Source: JARFUG01 sp050485365
GTDB lineage: Bacteria; Desulfobacterota; Desulfuromonadia; Desulfuromonadales; JACZKF01
Assembly (NCBI GenBank): GCA_050485365.1
Contig: JBJHBH010000005.1
Span: 1-64,000 of the forward strand
Length of the DNA: 64,000 bases
Reading direction: 5' to 3'
The position numbers were made by a program, and so were the translations under genes. Positions 24,495 through 33,279 of this stretch are shown here, piece by piece (position 1 is the stretch's first letter; each line of letters opens with the position of its first letter). The notes below the pieces were generated by a model. That model saw only the letters and a list, made by a program, of their open reading frames with translations, did no database searches and had not been told where the DNA came from.

Positions 24495-25835
24495 TCACTC
24501 CCAGGGCCTGATGACCCCCGACTCCAGCGCGGCGCGCTCCACCGCCTCGGTCACCTTGCGGTGCACGTCGGGGTGCAGGATGGAGGGGACGAGCTCGCCT
24601 TCTTCGGCGCAGCCGGCGATCGCCTTGGCGGCGGCGATCTTCATCTTGTTGTTGATGCGCGTCGCCCGAACGTTCAGGGCGCCGCGGAAGAGCCCGGGGA
24701 AACCGAGGGCGTTGTTGACGCTCTTGCCGTCGGCGGCGAAGGCGGCGCCCGCTTCCAGAGCGCTCTCGGGGGCGATCTCCGGATTGGGATTGGACAGCGC
24801 GAGGATCACCTGCCCCTTGCGTACCATCTGGGGCTTGATGAGGCCCGGGACGCCGGTGGTGGCGATGACGACGTTCGCCTCCTCCATCACCTGCTGCAGC
24901 GTTCCTTCCCTCCCCCCCAGATCGACGAGCATCTGCCGGGCGGGCTCCTTAAGGTCGGTGCCGATGACGCTCCTGACGCCGTAGGCGAGCAGGAGCTTGG
25001 AGATCCCCATCCCCGCCGCGCCGAGGCCGATCACCCCGATGGACGACTTGGAGAGCATCTGTCCGGTGAAGCGGGTGGCGTTGAGGAGGGCGGCCAGCAC
25101 GACGACGGCGGTGCCGTGCTGATCGTCGTGCAGCACCGGGATATCGAGCGTGGCGTCGAGCTCGTCCTCGATGGCGAAGCACTCGGGGGCCGCGATGTCC
25201 TCGAGCTTGATCGCCCCGAAGGTGGGGGCGATGTTCCTGACGGTTTCGATGATCGCCTGCGGGTCCTTGTTCTGGATCAGGATGGGCACGCCGCTGATCC
25301 CCACGAAGTGATCGAACAGGGCGGCCTTCCCCTCCATCACCGGCATCCCCGCCACCGCGCCGATGTCGCCGAGCCCCAGGATGGCGGTGCCGTTGGTGAC
25401 GATGGCCACCTGGTTGTGGATCGCAGTGTACTTCCAGGCCAGATCGGGCTTTTTGTGGATATCGAGGCAGACGGTGGCGACCCCGGGGGTGTAGATCTTG
25501 CGGATGTCGCCGATGCTCTTGATGGGGAGGCGCCCCTTCATGGCGATCTTTCCCCCCTCGTGCATCTGATGCACCAGATCGATGACCTCTTCGACGATGA
25601 TCCCTTCAACCTTCGAGATGCTGTCGAGAATTTTCTCCAGATGCTCCTCGGAGTCGACATAGACGGTGAGCTCTCGGGTGTTGTGGGTCAACCCGATGCG
25701 CACCATGCGGATATCGCCGATGTTGCTCCCTCCCATCCCAATGGCGGAAGTCAACTTGCCGAGATAGCCCGGCTTGTCGAGGATCATCACCCTCAGCGTC
25801 TTGGGGATCTTCCCCGCTCCTTTTTCAATCTCCAT
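24495..25835 (-). CDS. NAD(P)-dependent malic enzyme with N-terminal ACT domain
   Basis: The enzyme decarboxylates malate to pyruvate. The 446-residue protein starts with an ACT-like regulatory domain (about 8-85, TLRVMILDKPGYLGKLTSAI), then the malic enzyme core: IYTPGVATVC, GLGDIGAVAGMPVMEGKAAL with the catalytic Lys, DDQHGTAVVVLAALLNA, and the cofactor site SIGVIGLGAAGMGISKLL. ACT domains bind small effectors such as amino acids, so allosteric control is likely. The ATG at 25835 is chosen as it is spaced 6 bp from GGAGG; an ATG at 25841 abuts it. It acts against PEP carboxylase in the C3-C4 node. Confidence 0.95.
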   Translation of the reverse strand: MEIEKGAGKIPKTLRVMILDKPGYLGKLTSAIGMGGSNIGDIRMVRIGLTHNTRELTVYVDSEEHLEKILDSISKVEGIIVEEVIDLVHQMHEGGKIAMKGRLPIKSIGDIRKIYTPGVATVCLDIHKKPDLAWKYTAIHNQVAIVTNGTAILGLGDIGAVAGMPVMEGKAALFDHFVGISGVPILIQNKDPQAIIETVRNIAPTFGAIKLEDIAAPECFAIEDELDATLDIPVLHDDQHGTAVVVLAALLNATRFTGQMLSKSSIGVIGLGAAGMGISKLLLAYGVRSVIGTDLKEPARQMLVDLGGREGTLQQVMEEANVVIATTGVPGLIKPQMVRKGQVILALSNPNPEIAPESALEAGAAFAADGKSVNNALGFPGLFRGALNVRATRINNKMKIAAAKAIAGCAEEGELVPSILHPDVHRKVTEAVERAALESGVIRPWE

Positions 25836-25919
25836 CTTCATCCTCCGGCCAAACCGCAAGGAGCCGTCCCCTGCTGCAGGGGCGGCCCTCGACGGCGCAA
25901 TTTCATCTCCAGACTGCGT

Positions 25920-26372
25920 CTATTCCACTTCCTCTTCCCAATACGGCGCGACGCCGTAGTATTCAGAGAGCTCGCGGTGATACGCCTCGGCGTCCTGCCC
26001 GTGGGCGGGGAGCGGAGCGTCCACAAGATCCTGGCGCTCCATGTCGAGGACGATCTGCTGATTGCCCACCGAGAGGGCATGAACCGGGACGAGCCTCAGA
26101 TCTTCGAGCTCGAGCTCGAAGCCGGTGTCCACCAGCGCGTAGGCGACGACCCCGATCTCAGGGTCGACCAGAAAATCGATGATCTCTCCGAGCTCGGCCC
26201 CCTGCCAGTTGCGGATGATGAGGCGCGGCGCCTCCTCGGACGGATCCTGCTGCGCTGGCCCCTGGGCGTTCTGAACGACGGCCGCGCTGGAGTAGGTCGC
26301 TCCGCCCGCGTCGGCGACGGGGAAGAGGGCGAAACTCACGATGAGCAGTAGCGTGACGACAGGTCCCTTCAT
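25920..26372 (-). CDS. Exported PRC-barrel domain protein
   Basis: 150 residues with a signal peptide (VVTLLLIVSFALFPVADA) and a PRC-barrel domain (about 48-108: LIIRNWQGAELGEIIDFLVDPEIGVVAYALVDTG). The acidic C-terminus (YHRELSEYYGVAPYWEEEVE) resembles other periplasmic PRC-barrel proteins. PRC barrels are small protein-interaction domains; the partner here is unknown. AAAGGGGGAG precedes the ATG. It is divergent from the lysozyme-like gene. Confidence 0.82.
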   Translation of the reverse strand: MKGPVVTLLLIVSFALFPVADAGGATYSSAAVVQNAQGPAQQDPSEEAPRLIIRNWQGAELGEIIDFLVDPEIGVVAYALVDTGFELELEDLRLVPVHALSVGNQQIVLDMERQDLVDAPLPAHGQDAEAYHRELSEYYGVAPYWEEEVE

Positions 26373-26652
26373 ATGGGCTCCCCCTTTCTACCCCCTCATG
26401 CTTAGACGATATCTCCTTCGAGCGCGAAGTCAAAAGGGTCGTCACGGCAGAAAGCGTCGAAGACGCGCGCCGGGTGCGCAAAAGGTCGACAGCCGCCCCT
26501 GCGGCACTATATACTTCGCCTGCGCGGCAAGCAACGGGATTGCCCGGCCGGCGCCGCTCAAGCCCGCAGAAATGGATTCATGGCGTCTCTCGCAGCAGGG
26601 AGCGCGAAACCCTTCTCACCGCTGCTCGAACAGCTTGCAAAGGAAAAAATCG

Positions 26653-27435
26653 ATGACGATGAGTCGACACCTGCTCGCCGCCGCCCTGCTCCTGCTGTCG
26701 TGGGGAGGCGCCCTCGCCGCCCCGGCGCCCATCGCGCTGTCGCACGAGCAGGCGCGGGAGATCGGCCAGAGGATCTGGCACAACGAGGGAGCGGGGCGCG
26801 TCGAGAACCTCACCGTCTGGAACAAGGGGGAGGAGTTCCCCTCCTTCGGCATCGGCCACTTCATCTGGTACCCCGAAGGGTACGACGGCCCCTTCGTCGA
26901 GAGCTTCCCGGCGCTGCTGCGCCATCTGGAGAAGACGACGACGCTCCCGAAGTGGCTCGCCGCCGCTAAGGGCGCCCCGTGGCGCACCCGGGCGGAGTTC
27001 TACGCCGCCGTCGACGGCGCCGAGATGCAGAGCCTGCGCCGCCTGCTGCACGACACGATTCCGCAGCAGACGGCCTTCATCGTCGCGCGCCTTGAGGGGG
27101 CGCTGCCGAAGATGCTCCAGAGCGTCCCCTCGCAGCCGCAGCGCCAACGGATCGAGCGGCAGTTCTACCGCGTCGCAGCACATCCGTCGGGGCTCTACGC
27201 CCTCATCGACTACGTCAACTTCAAGGGGGAGGGGACCTCGCCGACGGAGAGATACAATGGGACGGGGTGGGGGCTGCTGCAGGTCCTTGAAGAGATGGGG
27301 GACGACGGCGAGGTGATGGAGGAGTTCATCCGCGCGGCCGACTTCGTCCTCACCCGCCGCGTGCACAACGCCGAGCGCGACGAGAGCCGCTGGCTCCCCG
27401 GCTGGCGCAACCGGCTCAAGACCTACCGCCCTTGA
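26653..27435 (+). CDS. Exported protein with lysozyme-like features
   Basis: 260 residues. The signal peptide (HLLAAALLLLSWGGALAA) is followed by IGQRIWHNEGAGRVENLTVW and FPSFGIGHFIWYP, which recalls the Glu and GIGH strand of T4-type lysozymes, with Glu in HNEG as the possible acid. The remainder is helical, with YNGTGWGLLQVLEEM and a basic C-terminus. Activity on peptidoglycan is an inference. AAAGGA precedes the ATG at 26653; an ATG two codons later is an alternative. Confidence 0.68.
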   Translation: MTMSRHLLAAALLLLSWGGALAAPAPIALSHEQAREIGQRIWHNEGAGRVENLTVWNKGEEFPSFGIGHFIWYPEGYDGPFVESFPALLRHLEKTTTLPKWLAAAKGAPWRTRAEFYAAVDGAEMQSLRRLLHDTIPQQTAFIVARLEGALPKMLQSVPSQPQRQRIERQFYRVAAHPSGLYALIDYVNFKGEGTSPTERYNGTGWGLLQVLEEMGDDGEVMEEFIRAADFVLTRRVHNAERDESRWLPGWRNRLKTYRP

Positions 27436-27484
27436 CCGAAAGCACGTGAAAAGGTGAATTTTTCGTATTCATTCACCTTCGTGT

Positions 27485-27587
27485 GGGGTCGCGGCTCACA
27501 TGGCAAGGGTGTCTGGCGCCATGGACGGCGCCAGTCAAGCGGCCATGGATGGCGAAAAGCGTCCCTTGGCATGGGAGTCGGGACCCC
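27485..27587 (+). repeat. ~103-bp palindromic dispersed repeat, copy B (subtype 1)
   Basis: Bounded by GGGGTCGCGG and CGGGACCCC, with inner TCTGGCGCCATGGACGGCGC. It is about 90 percent identical by eye to copy A at 1980, in the same orientation. It lies between the lysozyme-like gene and the formate dehydrogenase operon; an open frame runs through it into the diaphorase gene but is not part of that gene. Confidence 0.85.
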
Positions 27588-27635
27588 ATGCTGAGCAGGT
27601 ACAATTTTCCTTCTCGAAAACCGGAGACTTTTTCG

Positions 27636-28490
27636 TTGCGCGCTTCCTCGTCACCGACCGCCACGCCTCCCCCCTCGCTCTACATCCCGACCACGGCCCG
27701 CATCGCCGAGGTGACCGAGCTGACGCCCGACGAGAAGCTTTTTCGCGTCGAGCTCCCCGGCGGCGCCGACCTCGGCCACCGCCCCGGGCAGTTCGTGCAG
27801 CTCTCGATTCCCGGACAGACCGAGGCGCCGATCTCGGTGGCGAACTCCCCCACCCGCACAGGGTACTTCGAGCTCGGGGTGCGCCGCGCCGGGCGCCTGA
27901 CGGGCGCGCTGCACGCCCTTGGTGCCGGGGACGAGATCGGCGTCCGGGGCCCCTTCGGCCGCCCTTTCGATCTCGCGGCAATGGCCGGGCGCGACCTTGT
28001 CCTCGTCTCCGGCGGGTGCGGGCTTGCGCCGATGCGCTCGCTGGTTCAGTACGTGGAGGATCGCCCCGGCGACTTCGAGCGCGTCACTCTGCTCTACGGC
28101 GCGAAGAGCCCTGAGGCGATCCTCTTCAAGGAGGAGGTGCGCCGCTGGGAGGCCTCGGCGCGCTTCACCTGCCGCGTCACCGTCGACGTCCGTGGCGGCG
28201 AGTGCTGGGAGGGGAACGTCGGCCTCGTCACCTCCCTCATCGCGCCGCTGCACGTAGAGCCCGAGAGGACGGTCGCGGTGATCGTCGGTCCCCCGGTCAT
28301 GTACCGCTTCGCCATCGACGAGCTGATAAAGAAGGGGGTCGCCCCCGAGCGCATCGCCCTGTCGCTGGAGCGCACCATGCGCTGCGGCGTCGGCAAGTGC
28401 GGCCACTGCGCCATCGAGCACCTCTACTGCTGCACCGACGGGCCGGTCTTCTGGCTTCCGGAGGTCGCCGACGTTCCGGGGGCGCTGTGA
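27636..28490 (+). CDS. FAD/NAD(P)-binding diaphorase subunit with [2Fe-2S] motif (HydG-like)
   Basis: 284 residues of the ferredoxin reductase-like family found as the gamma subunit of sulfhydrogenases. RPGQFVQLS and GPFGRPF bind FAD, LVSGGCGLAPMRSLVQY is the NAD(P) site, and CGVGKCGHCAIEHLYCC near the C-terminus holds a [2Fe-2S] cluster. The TTG at 27636 is chosen because GGAG lies 9 bp upstream; the frame is open back through the repeat. It overlaps fdhA by 4 bp (GTGA). It would pass electrons between NAD(P)H and the Fe-S subunit of the formate dehydrogenase complex in the cytoplasm. Confidence 0.88.
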   Translation: MRASSSPTATPPPSLYIPTTARIAEVTELTPDEKLFRVELPGGADLGHRPGQFVQLSIPGQTEAPISVANSPTRTGYFELGVRRAGRLTGALHALGAGDEIGVRGPFGRPFDLAAMAGRDLVLVSGGCGLAPMRSLVQYVEDRPGDFERVTLLYGAKSPEAILFKEEVRRWEASARFTCRVTVDVRGGECWEGNVGLVTSLIAPLHVEPERTVAVIVGPPVMYRFAIDELIKKGVAPERIALSLERTMRCGVGKCGHCAIEHLYCCTDGPVFWLPEVADVPGAL

Positions 28491-30523
28491 AAAAGACGCT
28501 CTCCACCTGCCCCTACTGCGGCACCGGCTGCGCCCTCTATCTTCTCTCCGACGACGAGGGGCGTCTTGTGGGGACCGAGCCGTCCGCGACGCACCCCGTC
28601 AGCCGAGGCAGCCTCTGCGCCAAGGGGTGGAACGCCCACGCCTTCGTCCAGCACCCCGAGCGCCTGACCACCCCCCTCATCCGCCGAAACGGACGCCTGG
28701 AGCCCGCCTCCTGGGCGGAGGCCCTCGCCGCCGTCGTTGCCGGCATCCGGAAGGTCCAGGCGGCCCACGGCCGCGACGCGGCGATGTTTCTCTCCTCGGC
28801 CAAAGCGACCAACGAGGAGAACTATCTGCTGATGAAGCTCGCCCGGGCGGTCTTCGGCACCAACAACGTCGACCACTGTGCGCGCCTGTGCCACGCCTCC
28901 ACCGTGGTGGGGCTCGCCGAGGCCTTCGGCTCCGGCGCCATGACGAACACCGTCGCGTGCATCGATGAGGCCGACGTCATCCTCGTCACCGGCTCCAACC
29001 CCACCGAGCAGCATCCGATCATCGGCGCCCGGATTCTGGAGGCGCAGCGCCGCGGCGCCCGACTCATCGTCGCCGACAGCCGCCGCATCCGCCTGGCGCG
29101 CTTCGCCGAGATCCACATCCGCCATAAAAACGGCACCGACGTGGCCCTCTTCAACGCCATGATGCACGTCATCCTGCGCGAGGGGCTCGAGAACAAAGAA
29201 TTTCTCGCCGCGCGCACCGAAGGGGAAGGAGCCCTGCGCGAGGCGCTCGCCGCCTGGACCCCTGAGCGCGCCGCCGCGATCACCGGCGTCCCTCCGTCCG
29301 AGATCGAGTCGGCCGCCCGCCTCTTCGCCGGGGCGAGAAAGGCCATGGTCGTCTACGCCATGGGGATCACCCAGCACACCCGCGGGGTCGACAACGTGCG
29401 CTCCCTCGCCTCGCTGGCCCTCCTCACCGGGCAGGTGGGGCGCCCCGGCACCGGCGTCAACCCCCTGCGGGGACAGAACAACGTGCAGGGGGCGTGCGAC
29501 ATGGGGGCGCTCCCCAACGTCCTCACCGGCTACCAGCGCGTCGCCGACCCGGCGGTACGCGAAAAGTTCGCCGCCGCCTGGGGAACCCCCCTCCCCGAAA
29601 CGAAGGGGCTCACCTCCACCGAGGCGCTGAACGCCGCGGCCGAGGGATCGGTGAAGGCCTTCTTCATCCTGGGGGAGAATCCCGTCGTCTCCGACCCGGA
29701 CCAGGCCCATGTGCGCCGCGCCCTCGGCAAGCTCGACTTTCTGGTGGTGCAGGACATCTTCCCCACCGCCACAACCGAGCTCGCCGACGTCGTCCTCCCC
29801 GCCGGGTGCTTCGCCGAGAAGGAGGGGACCTTCACCAACACCGAGCGCCGCGTGCAGCGGGTGCGAAAGGCGCTTGAGCCGCCGGGGGACGCCCGCGCCG
29901 ACGGGGAGATCCTCTGCGCCCTGGCCGAGGCGGCCGGCTATGAGGGGATGCGCTACGGGGGAGCCGAAGAGGTGATGGCGGAGATCGCCTCTCTCACCCC
30001 CTCCTACGGCGGCATCTCCCATGAGCGCCTCGATGATGCGGGGTTGCACTGGCCCTGCCCCGACGCCGATCACCCCGGCACGCCGGTGCTCCACCTGGGG
30101 GCCTTCACCCGCGGCCGCGCCCGCCTCACCCCCGTCGACTGGCGCCCCCCCGCCGAGGAGACGGACGAGGACTACCCCTTCCTCCTCTCCACCGGGCGCA
30201 CCGCCGTCCACTGGCACACCGGCACCATGACACGGCGCACTCATCTGCTTGATCGCGAGGAGCCCGTCCCCTTCGTGGAGATCCACCCCGACGACGCCCG
30301 GCGCCTCGGCATCGCCGCGCGCCGCGACGTCGTCGTCGCCACCCGCAGGGGCGAAGTGCGCGCCCGGGCACTCCTCACCGAGACGGTGCGGCCGGGGCTC
30401 CTCTTCATGCCGTTCCACTTCGCCGAAGGGGCCGCCAACGCCCTTACCGTGAACGCCCTCGACCCCGAGGCCAAAATCCCCGAGCTCAAGGTCTGCGCCG
30501 CATCGATCCGGAGGGCGCCGTGA
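28487..30523 (+). CDS. fdhA: Molybdenum formate dehydrogenase catalytic subunit (Cys form)
   Basis: The subunit oxidises formate (or reduces CO2) at a molybdenum-bis-MGD centre. The 678-residue protein has the N-terminal [4Fe-4S] motif CPYCGTGCALYL with SLCAKGWNA, the active-site motif CARLCHASTVVGLAEAFGSGAMTN with Cys135 in place of selenocysteine and His136 next to it, RGQNNVQGACDMGALPNV, and a C-terminal cofactor-binding domain with LLSTGRTAVHWHTGTMTR. The GTG start overlaps the previous stop, and the next gene overlaps its stop, both as GTGA. No export signal is present, so it is cytoplasmic. The Cys codon is TGC, so no SECIS element is needed. Confidence 0.95.
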   Translation: MKKTLSTCPYCGTGCALYLLSDDEGRLVGTEPSATHPVSRGSLCAKGWNAHAFVQHPERLTTPLIRRNGRLEPASWAEALAAVVAGIRKVQAAHGRDAAMFLSSAKATNEENYLLMKLARAVFGTNNVDHCARLCHASTVVGLAEAFGSGAMTNTVACIDEADVILVTGSNPTEQHPIIGARILEAQRRGARLIVADSRRIRLARFAEIHIRHKNGTDVALFNAMMHVILREGLENKEFLAARTEGEGALREALAAWTPERAAAITGVPPSEIESAARLFAGARKAMVVYAMGITQHTRGVDNVRSLASLALLTGQVGRPGTGVNPLRGQNNVQGACDMGALPNVLTGYQRVADPAVREKFAAAWGTPLPETKGLTSTEALNAAAEGSVKAFFILGENPVVSDPDQAHVRRALGKLDFLVVQDIFPTATTELADVVLPAGCFAEKEGTFTNTERRVQRVRKALEPPGDARADGEILCALAEAAGYEGMRYGGAEEVMAEIASLTPSYGGISHERLDDAGLHWPCPDADHPGTPVLHLGAFTRGRARLTPVDWRPPAEETDEDYPFLLSTGRTAVHWHTGTMTRRTHLLDREEPVPFVEIHPDDARRLGIAARRDVVVATRRGEVRARALLTETVRPGLLFMPFHFAEGAANALTVNALDPEAKIPELKVCAASIRRAP

Positions 30524-31491
30524 AGTCGGTCACTCTCGCGCAGCTCGAAGCCTTCTTCTCAGACATCGCGGCGGAGTTCGACGTGCGGGTGCCGGTGCGC
30601 CTGCCTGACGGCACGCGCCTCCTCGGCCGTCCCGGCGAAGGCCCCCTGTCCCTGGAGGAGACGCCGGTGGCGCGGCGCCCCTCCGAGCTCTTCTTCCCCC
30701 AGCACGGCGTCGTCTTCACCGCGCGCGACGGGGAAGCCCCCGAACCGCCCCCCTTCCCCCCAAAACCGCTGCTGGCGGCGGGGCTCGGTGCGGCCGACCT
30801 CGACGCCCTCGCCTTCGTCGACGCCTTCTTCGCCGCCGCGCCGCGCGACGACCTCTACTTCGCCCGGCGCGACGGGGCGCTCCTCGTCGGCCTCTCGGGC
30901 GGACCGCAGCCGCAGCTCGCGGAGCTGTGCGACCTGGAGCTCATTCGGCGCGGCGAGCGCTTCGTCCTTTTTCCCCACACCGAGGCCGGCAGAAAGCTGG
31001 AAACGCGCATGGAAGGGGGCGAATCGGACGACGCCGCCGAACCGGCGCCCCCCTCCCCTTCACACGAGGAAGAGATTCGCAGGATGCTGCAGCGCGCCTC
31101 GGCCCTTCTTCTGCAGGGGCGTGTCCCCGACTCCTTCTGGGAGGAGATCGCCGATCGCTGCATCGTCTGCACCGGCTGCACCCTCGTCTGCCCCACCTGT
31201 ACCTGCTTCGACGTGCAGGACCGCCGCTACCCCGAGCGCCTCGAGCGCACCCGCCAGTGGGACTCGTGCCAGTACGACGCCTTCGCTCGCGAGGCGAGCG
31301 GCCACAACCCCCTGGGCACCGAGGCCGCCCGCACCCGCCGCCGCATCCACCACAAGCTCGTCGCCGACGTGCGCCGCTGGGGGCGCATCACCTGCGTCGG
31401 GTGCGGACGCTGCGAGAACACGTGTCCCACGGGGATCGGGTTGATTTCAGTGGCAAGGGAAATGGTGGAGAAGTTCGAGCAAAAGAAGTAA
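30520..31491 (+). CDS. Fe-S subunit with two C-terminal [4Fe-4S] sites (sulfhydrogenase beta-like)
   Basis: 323 residues. The N-terminal two thirds match no electron carrier I recognise by motif, but the C-terminus has two clusters, CIVCTGCTLVCPTCTC and CVGCGRCENTCPTG, as in the HydB/anaerobic sulfite reductase A family. The GTG start overlaps the fdhA stop. By analogy to sulfhydrogenases it would carry electrons between the diaphorase subunit at 27.6 kb and FdhA. This operon ends here; a new promoter lies before the hydrogenase genes. Confidence 0.87.
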   Translation: MKSVTLAQLEAFFSDIAAEFDVRVPVRLPDGTRLLGRPGEGPLSLEETPVARRPSELFFPQHGVVFTARDGEAPEPPPFPPKPLLAAGLGAADLDALAFVDAFFAAAPRDDLYFARRDGALLVGLSGGPQPQLAELCDLELIRRGERFVLFPHTEAGRKLETRMEGGESDDAAEPAPPSPSHEEEIRRMLQRASALLLQGRVPDSFWEEIADRCIVCTGCTLVCPTCTCFDVQDRRYPERLERTRQWDSCQYDAFAREASGHNPLGTEAARTRRRIHHKLVADVRRWGRITCVGCGRCENTCPTGIGLISVAREMVEKFEQKK

Positions 31492-31609
31492 GGCGGGTGC
31501 GGGGCGCAGCGCCCGCGCTCTTAGACCTCAGACCCCCCAACAATCACATCTTTCCCACTCCTCCCCCCGTTCTGAAAAAAATTCCTACCGAAAAGGTTTC
31601 ATTTTTTCA

Positions 31610-31637
31610 TTGTCACCAAATCTGCCGGTGTTAGAAT
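31610..31637 (+). promoter_or_regulatory. Sigma70-type promoter of the hydrogenase-chemoreceptor operon
   Basis: TTGTCA at 31610-31615, a 16-bp spacer and TAGAAT at 31632-31637 (5 of 6 matches), about 78 bp before the ATG at 31715, within a 223-bp AT-rich gap. Confidence 0.6.
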
Positions 31638-31714
31638 GAAAAGCTCAATGATTTCAAGTAGAAATATTTTTAATCTTTAGAGAAACACTGTTATCTGAAC
31701 TCGGGAGGAACGCA

Positions 31715-33265
31715 ATGGCGAAAAAGATCGTGATCGATCCGGTCACGCGTATCGAGGGACATCTGCGCGTTGAGACATCGATGGAGGGGAGGCGGGTTCA
31801 ATCGGCCCGCTGCAGCGGGGACATGTTTCGGGGGTTCGAGAAGGCCCTGAAAGGGTACGACGCGCGGGCCGCCCAGCAGGTGACGCAGCGCACCTGCGGA
31901 GTCTGCCCCTACGCCCACGCCGAGGCGGCCGCCCTCGCCCTGGAAAACGCCATGGGCATCCGCCCCAACGCCAACGGTCAGCTGCTGCGAAATCTCACCG
32001 TGGGGGTCTATCAGATCAAGGACCACCTGCTGCACTTCTACGCCCTGTGCGCCCTCGACTTCATCGACATCACGGCCGTGCTCGACTATCGGGGGAGCGA
32101 CCGAACGCTTCTGAGTGTGCGGGACTGGGTCCGCCAGGAGCTCGCCAACAACAAGGTCTTCCCCGCCTCTCCCTTCCTCCCCCGCTACGACGCCGACTAC
32201 TGCACCGACCGCGAAACCAACATCTCGGCCATCCGGGGATATCTCGACGCCATCGAGGTGATGGCCGAGCTGCACAAGATGGTCGCCATCTTCGGCGCCA
32301 AGGCGCCCCACCCCGTGGCCATCGAGGCGGGGGGCGTCACCACCATGCCGACGGTCGATCGCCTCGCCCACTTCCGGACGCTGTTGGAGCGCTGCGCCCC
32401 CTTCGTGCGCAACCGCTACGGAGGCGACGTGCTGGCCGTCGCCAAAGCATTCCCCGGCTATTTCAAGGAGGGGCGCGGCTACGGCAACATGCTCTCGGCG
32501 CCCTGGCTGCCGGACAAAAACGGCGAGAACTTCTTCTTTTCGGGGGGCGTCACCATCGAGGGGACCTTCCGCCCCCTCGATCTGTCCCGCATCAGCGAGG
32601 ACCACACCTTTTCCTACTACCACAACGAGCCGGGACCCGTGCTGCGCCCGCTGCAGGCCGACGCCGTGCGCCCCCTTGGCGCCCGCGATTTCGAAGCCCA
32701 GCAGGGCATGCCCGACGGCAAGTACAGCTGGAACCGCGCCCCGCGCTACGACGGACACGTCATGGAGGTCGGCCCGGCGGCGCGGGTCATCAACACCTAC
32801 AGAAGCGGCGTCAACCCGGAGCTCACCGCCATGGTGAACCGCCTGAACCGCGAGCTGAACATCTCCATCGACGACTACGCCTCGGTCATGGGGCGCCACC
32901 TGAGCCGCTACATCCTGGCCGACCTCACCCTGCGTCACATGGAGCGCCAGCTCGCCGAGGTGCGCCCCGACGTTTCGGGCTTCGAGCACCACCGGGTGCC
33001 GACCAATGCGCGCGGCGCGGCGATGACCGAAGCGACCCGCGGCGCCCTGGGGCACTGGATCGAGACCGACGCCCAGGGGACGATCCGCAACTACGAGATG
33101 GTCGTTCCGACGACCTGGAACATGTCACCCAGAGACGGGCGCGGCAACCCCGGCGCTGTGGAGAAGATGCTGGAGGGGACCGTCGTCAGGAACGCCGAGC
33201 ATCCGATGGAGCTGGCGCGGATCGTGCGCTCCACCGACCCGTGCATCGGCTGCTCGGTGCATTGA
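31715..33265 (+). CDS. [NiFe] hydrogenase large subunit without C-terminal extension
   Basis: 516 residues carrying the [NiFe] centre. The N-terminal motif is RTCGVCPYAH (Cys61, Cys64) and the C-terminal one DPCIGCSVH (Cys510, Cys513, His516). The protein stops exactly at His516. Most large subunits carry a further peptide that a HyaD-type protease removes; forms without it are known, including sensory HupV/HoxC-type and some energy-converting hydrogenases. CGGGAGGAACG precedes the ATG. It is the first gene of the hydrogenase-chemoreceptor operon, and the large subunit comes before the small one, the reverse of the usual order. Confidence 0.95.
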   Translation: MAKKIVIDPVTRIEGHLRVETSMEGRRVQSARCSGDMFRGFEKALKGYDARAAQQVTQRTCGVCPYAHAEAAALALENAMGIRPNANGQLLRNLTVGVYQIKDHLLHFYALCALDFIDITAVLDYRGSDRTLLSVRDWVRQELANNKVFPASPFLPRYDADYCTDRETNISAIRGYLDAIEVMAELHKMVAIFGAKAPHPVAIEAGGVTTMPTVDRLAHFRTLLERCAPFVRNRYGGDVLAVAKAFPGYFKEGRGYGNMLSAPWLPDKNGENFFFSGGVTIEGTFRPLDLSRISEDHTFSYYHNEPGPVLRPLQADAVRPLGARDFEAQQGMPDGKYSWNRAPRYDGHVMEVGPAARVINTYRSGVNPELTAMVNRLNRELNISIDDYASVMGRHLSRYILADLTLRHMERQLAEVRPDVSGFEHHRVPTNARGAAMTEATRGALGHWIETDAQGTIRNYEMVVPTTWNMSPRDGRGNPGAVEKMLEGTVVRNAEHPMELARIVRSTDPCIGCSVH

Positions 33266-33279
33266 AGGAGGAGGGAGCC

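Noticed and set aside
24102..26351. A 749-codon plus-strand open frame across malic enzyme
   Set aside because: Asp-, Gly- and His-rich shadow; the minus strand carries an intact malic enzyme.
27483..27635. Extending the diaphorase gene upstream through the repeat
   Set aside because: The extra residues are the translated palindromic repeat, also seen before tatA where no gene exists; a TTG with a ribosome binding site at 27636 is better.
28880..28900. Selenocysteine in the formate dehydrogenase
   Set aside because: The active-site codon is TGC, not TGA, and no SECIS-like hairpin is needed.
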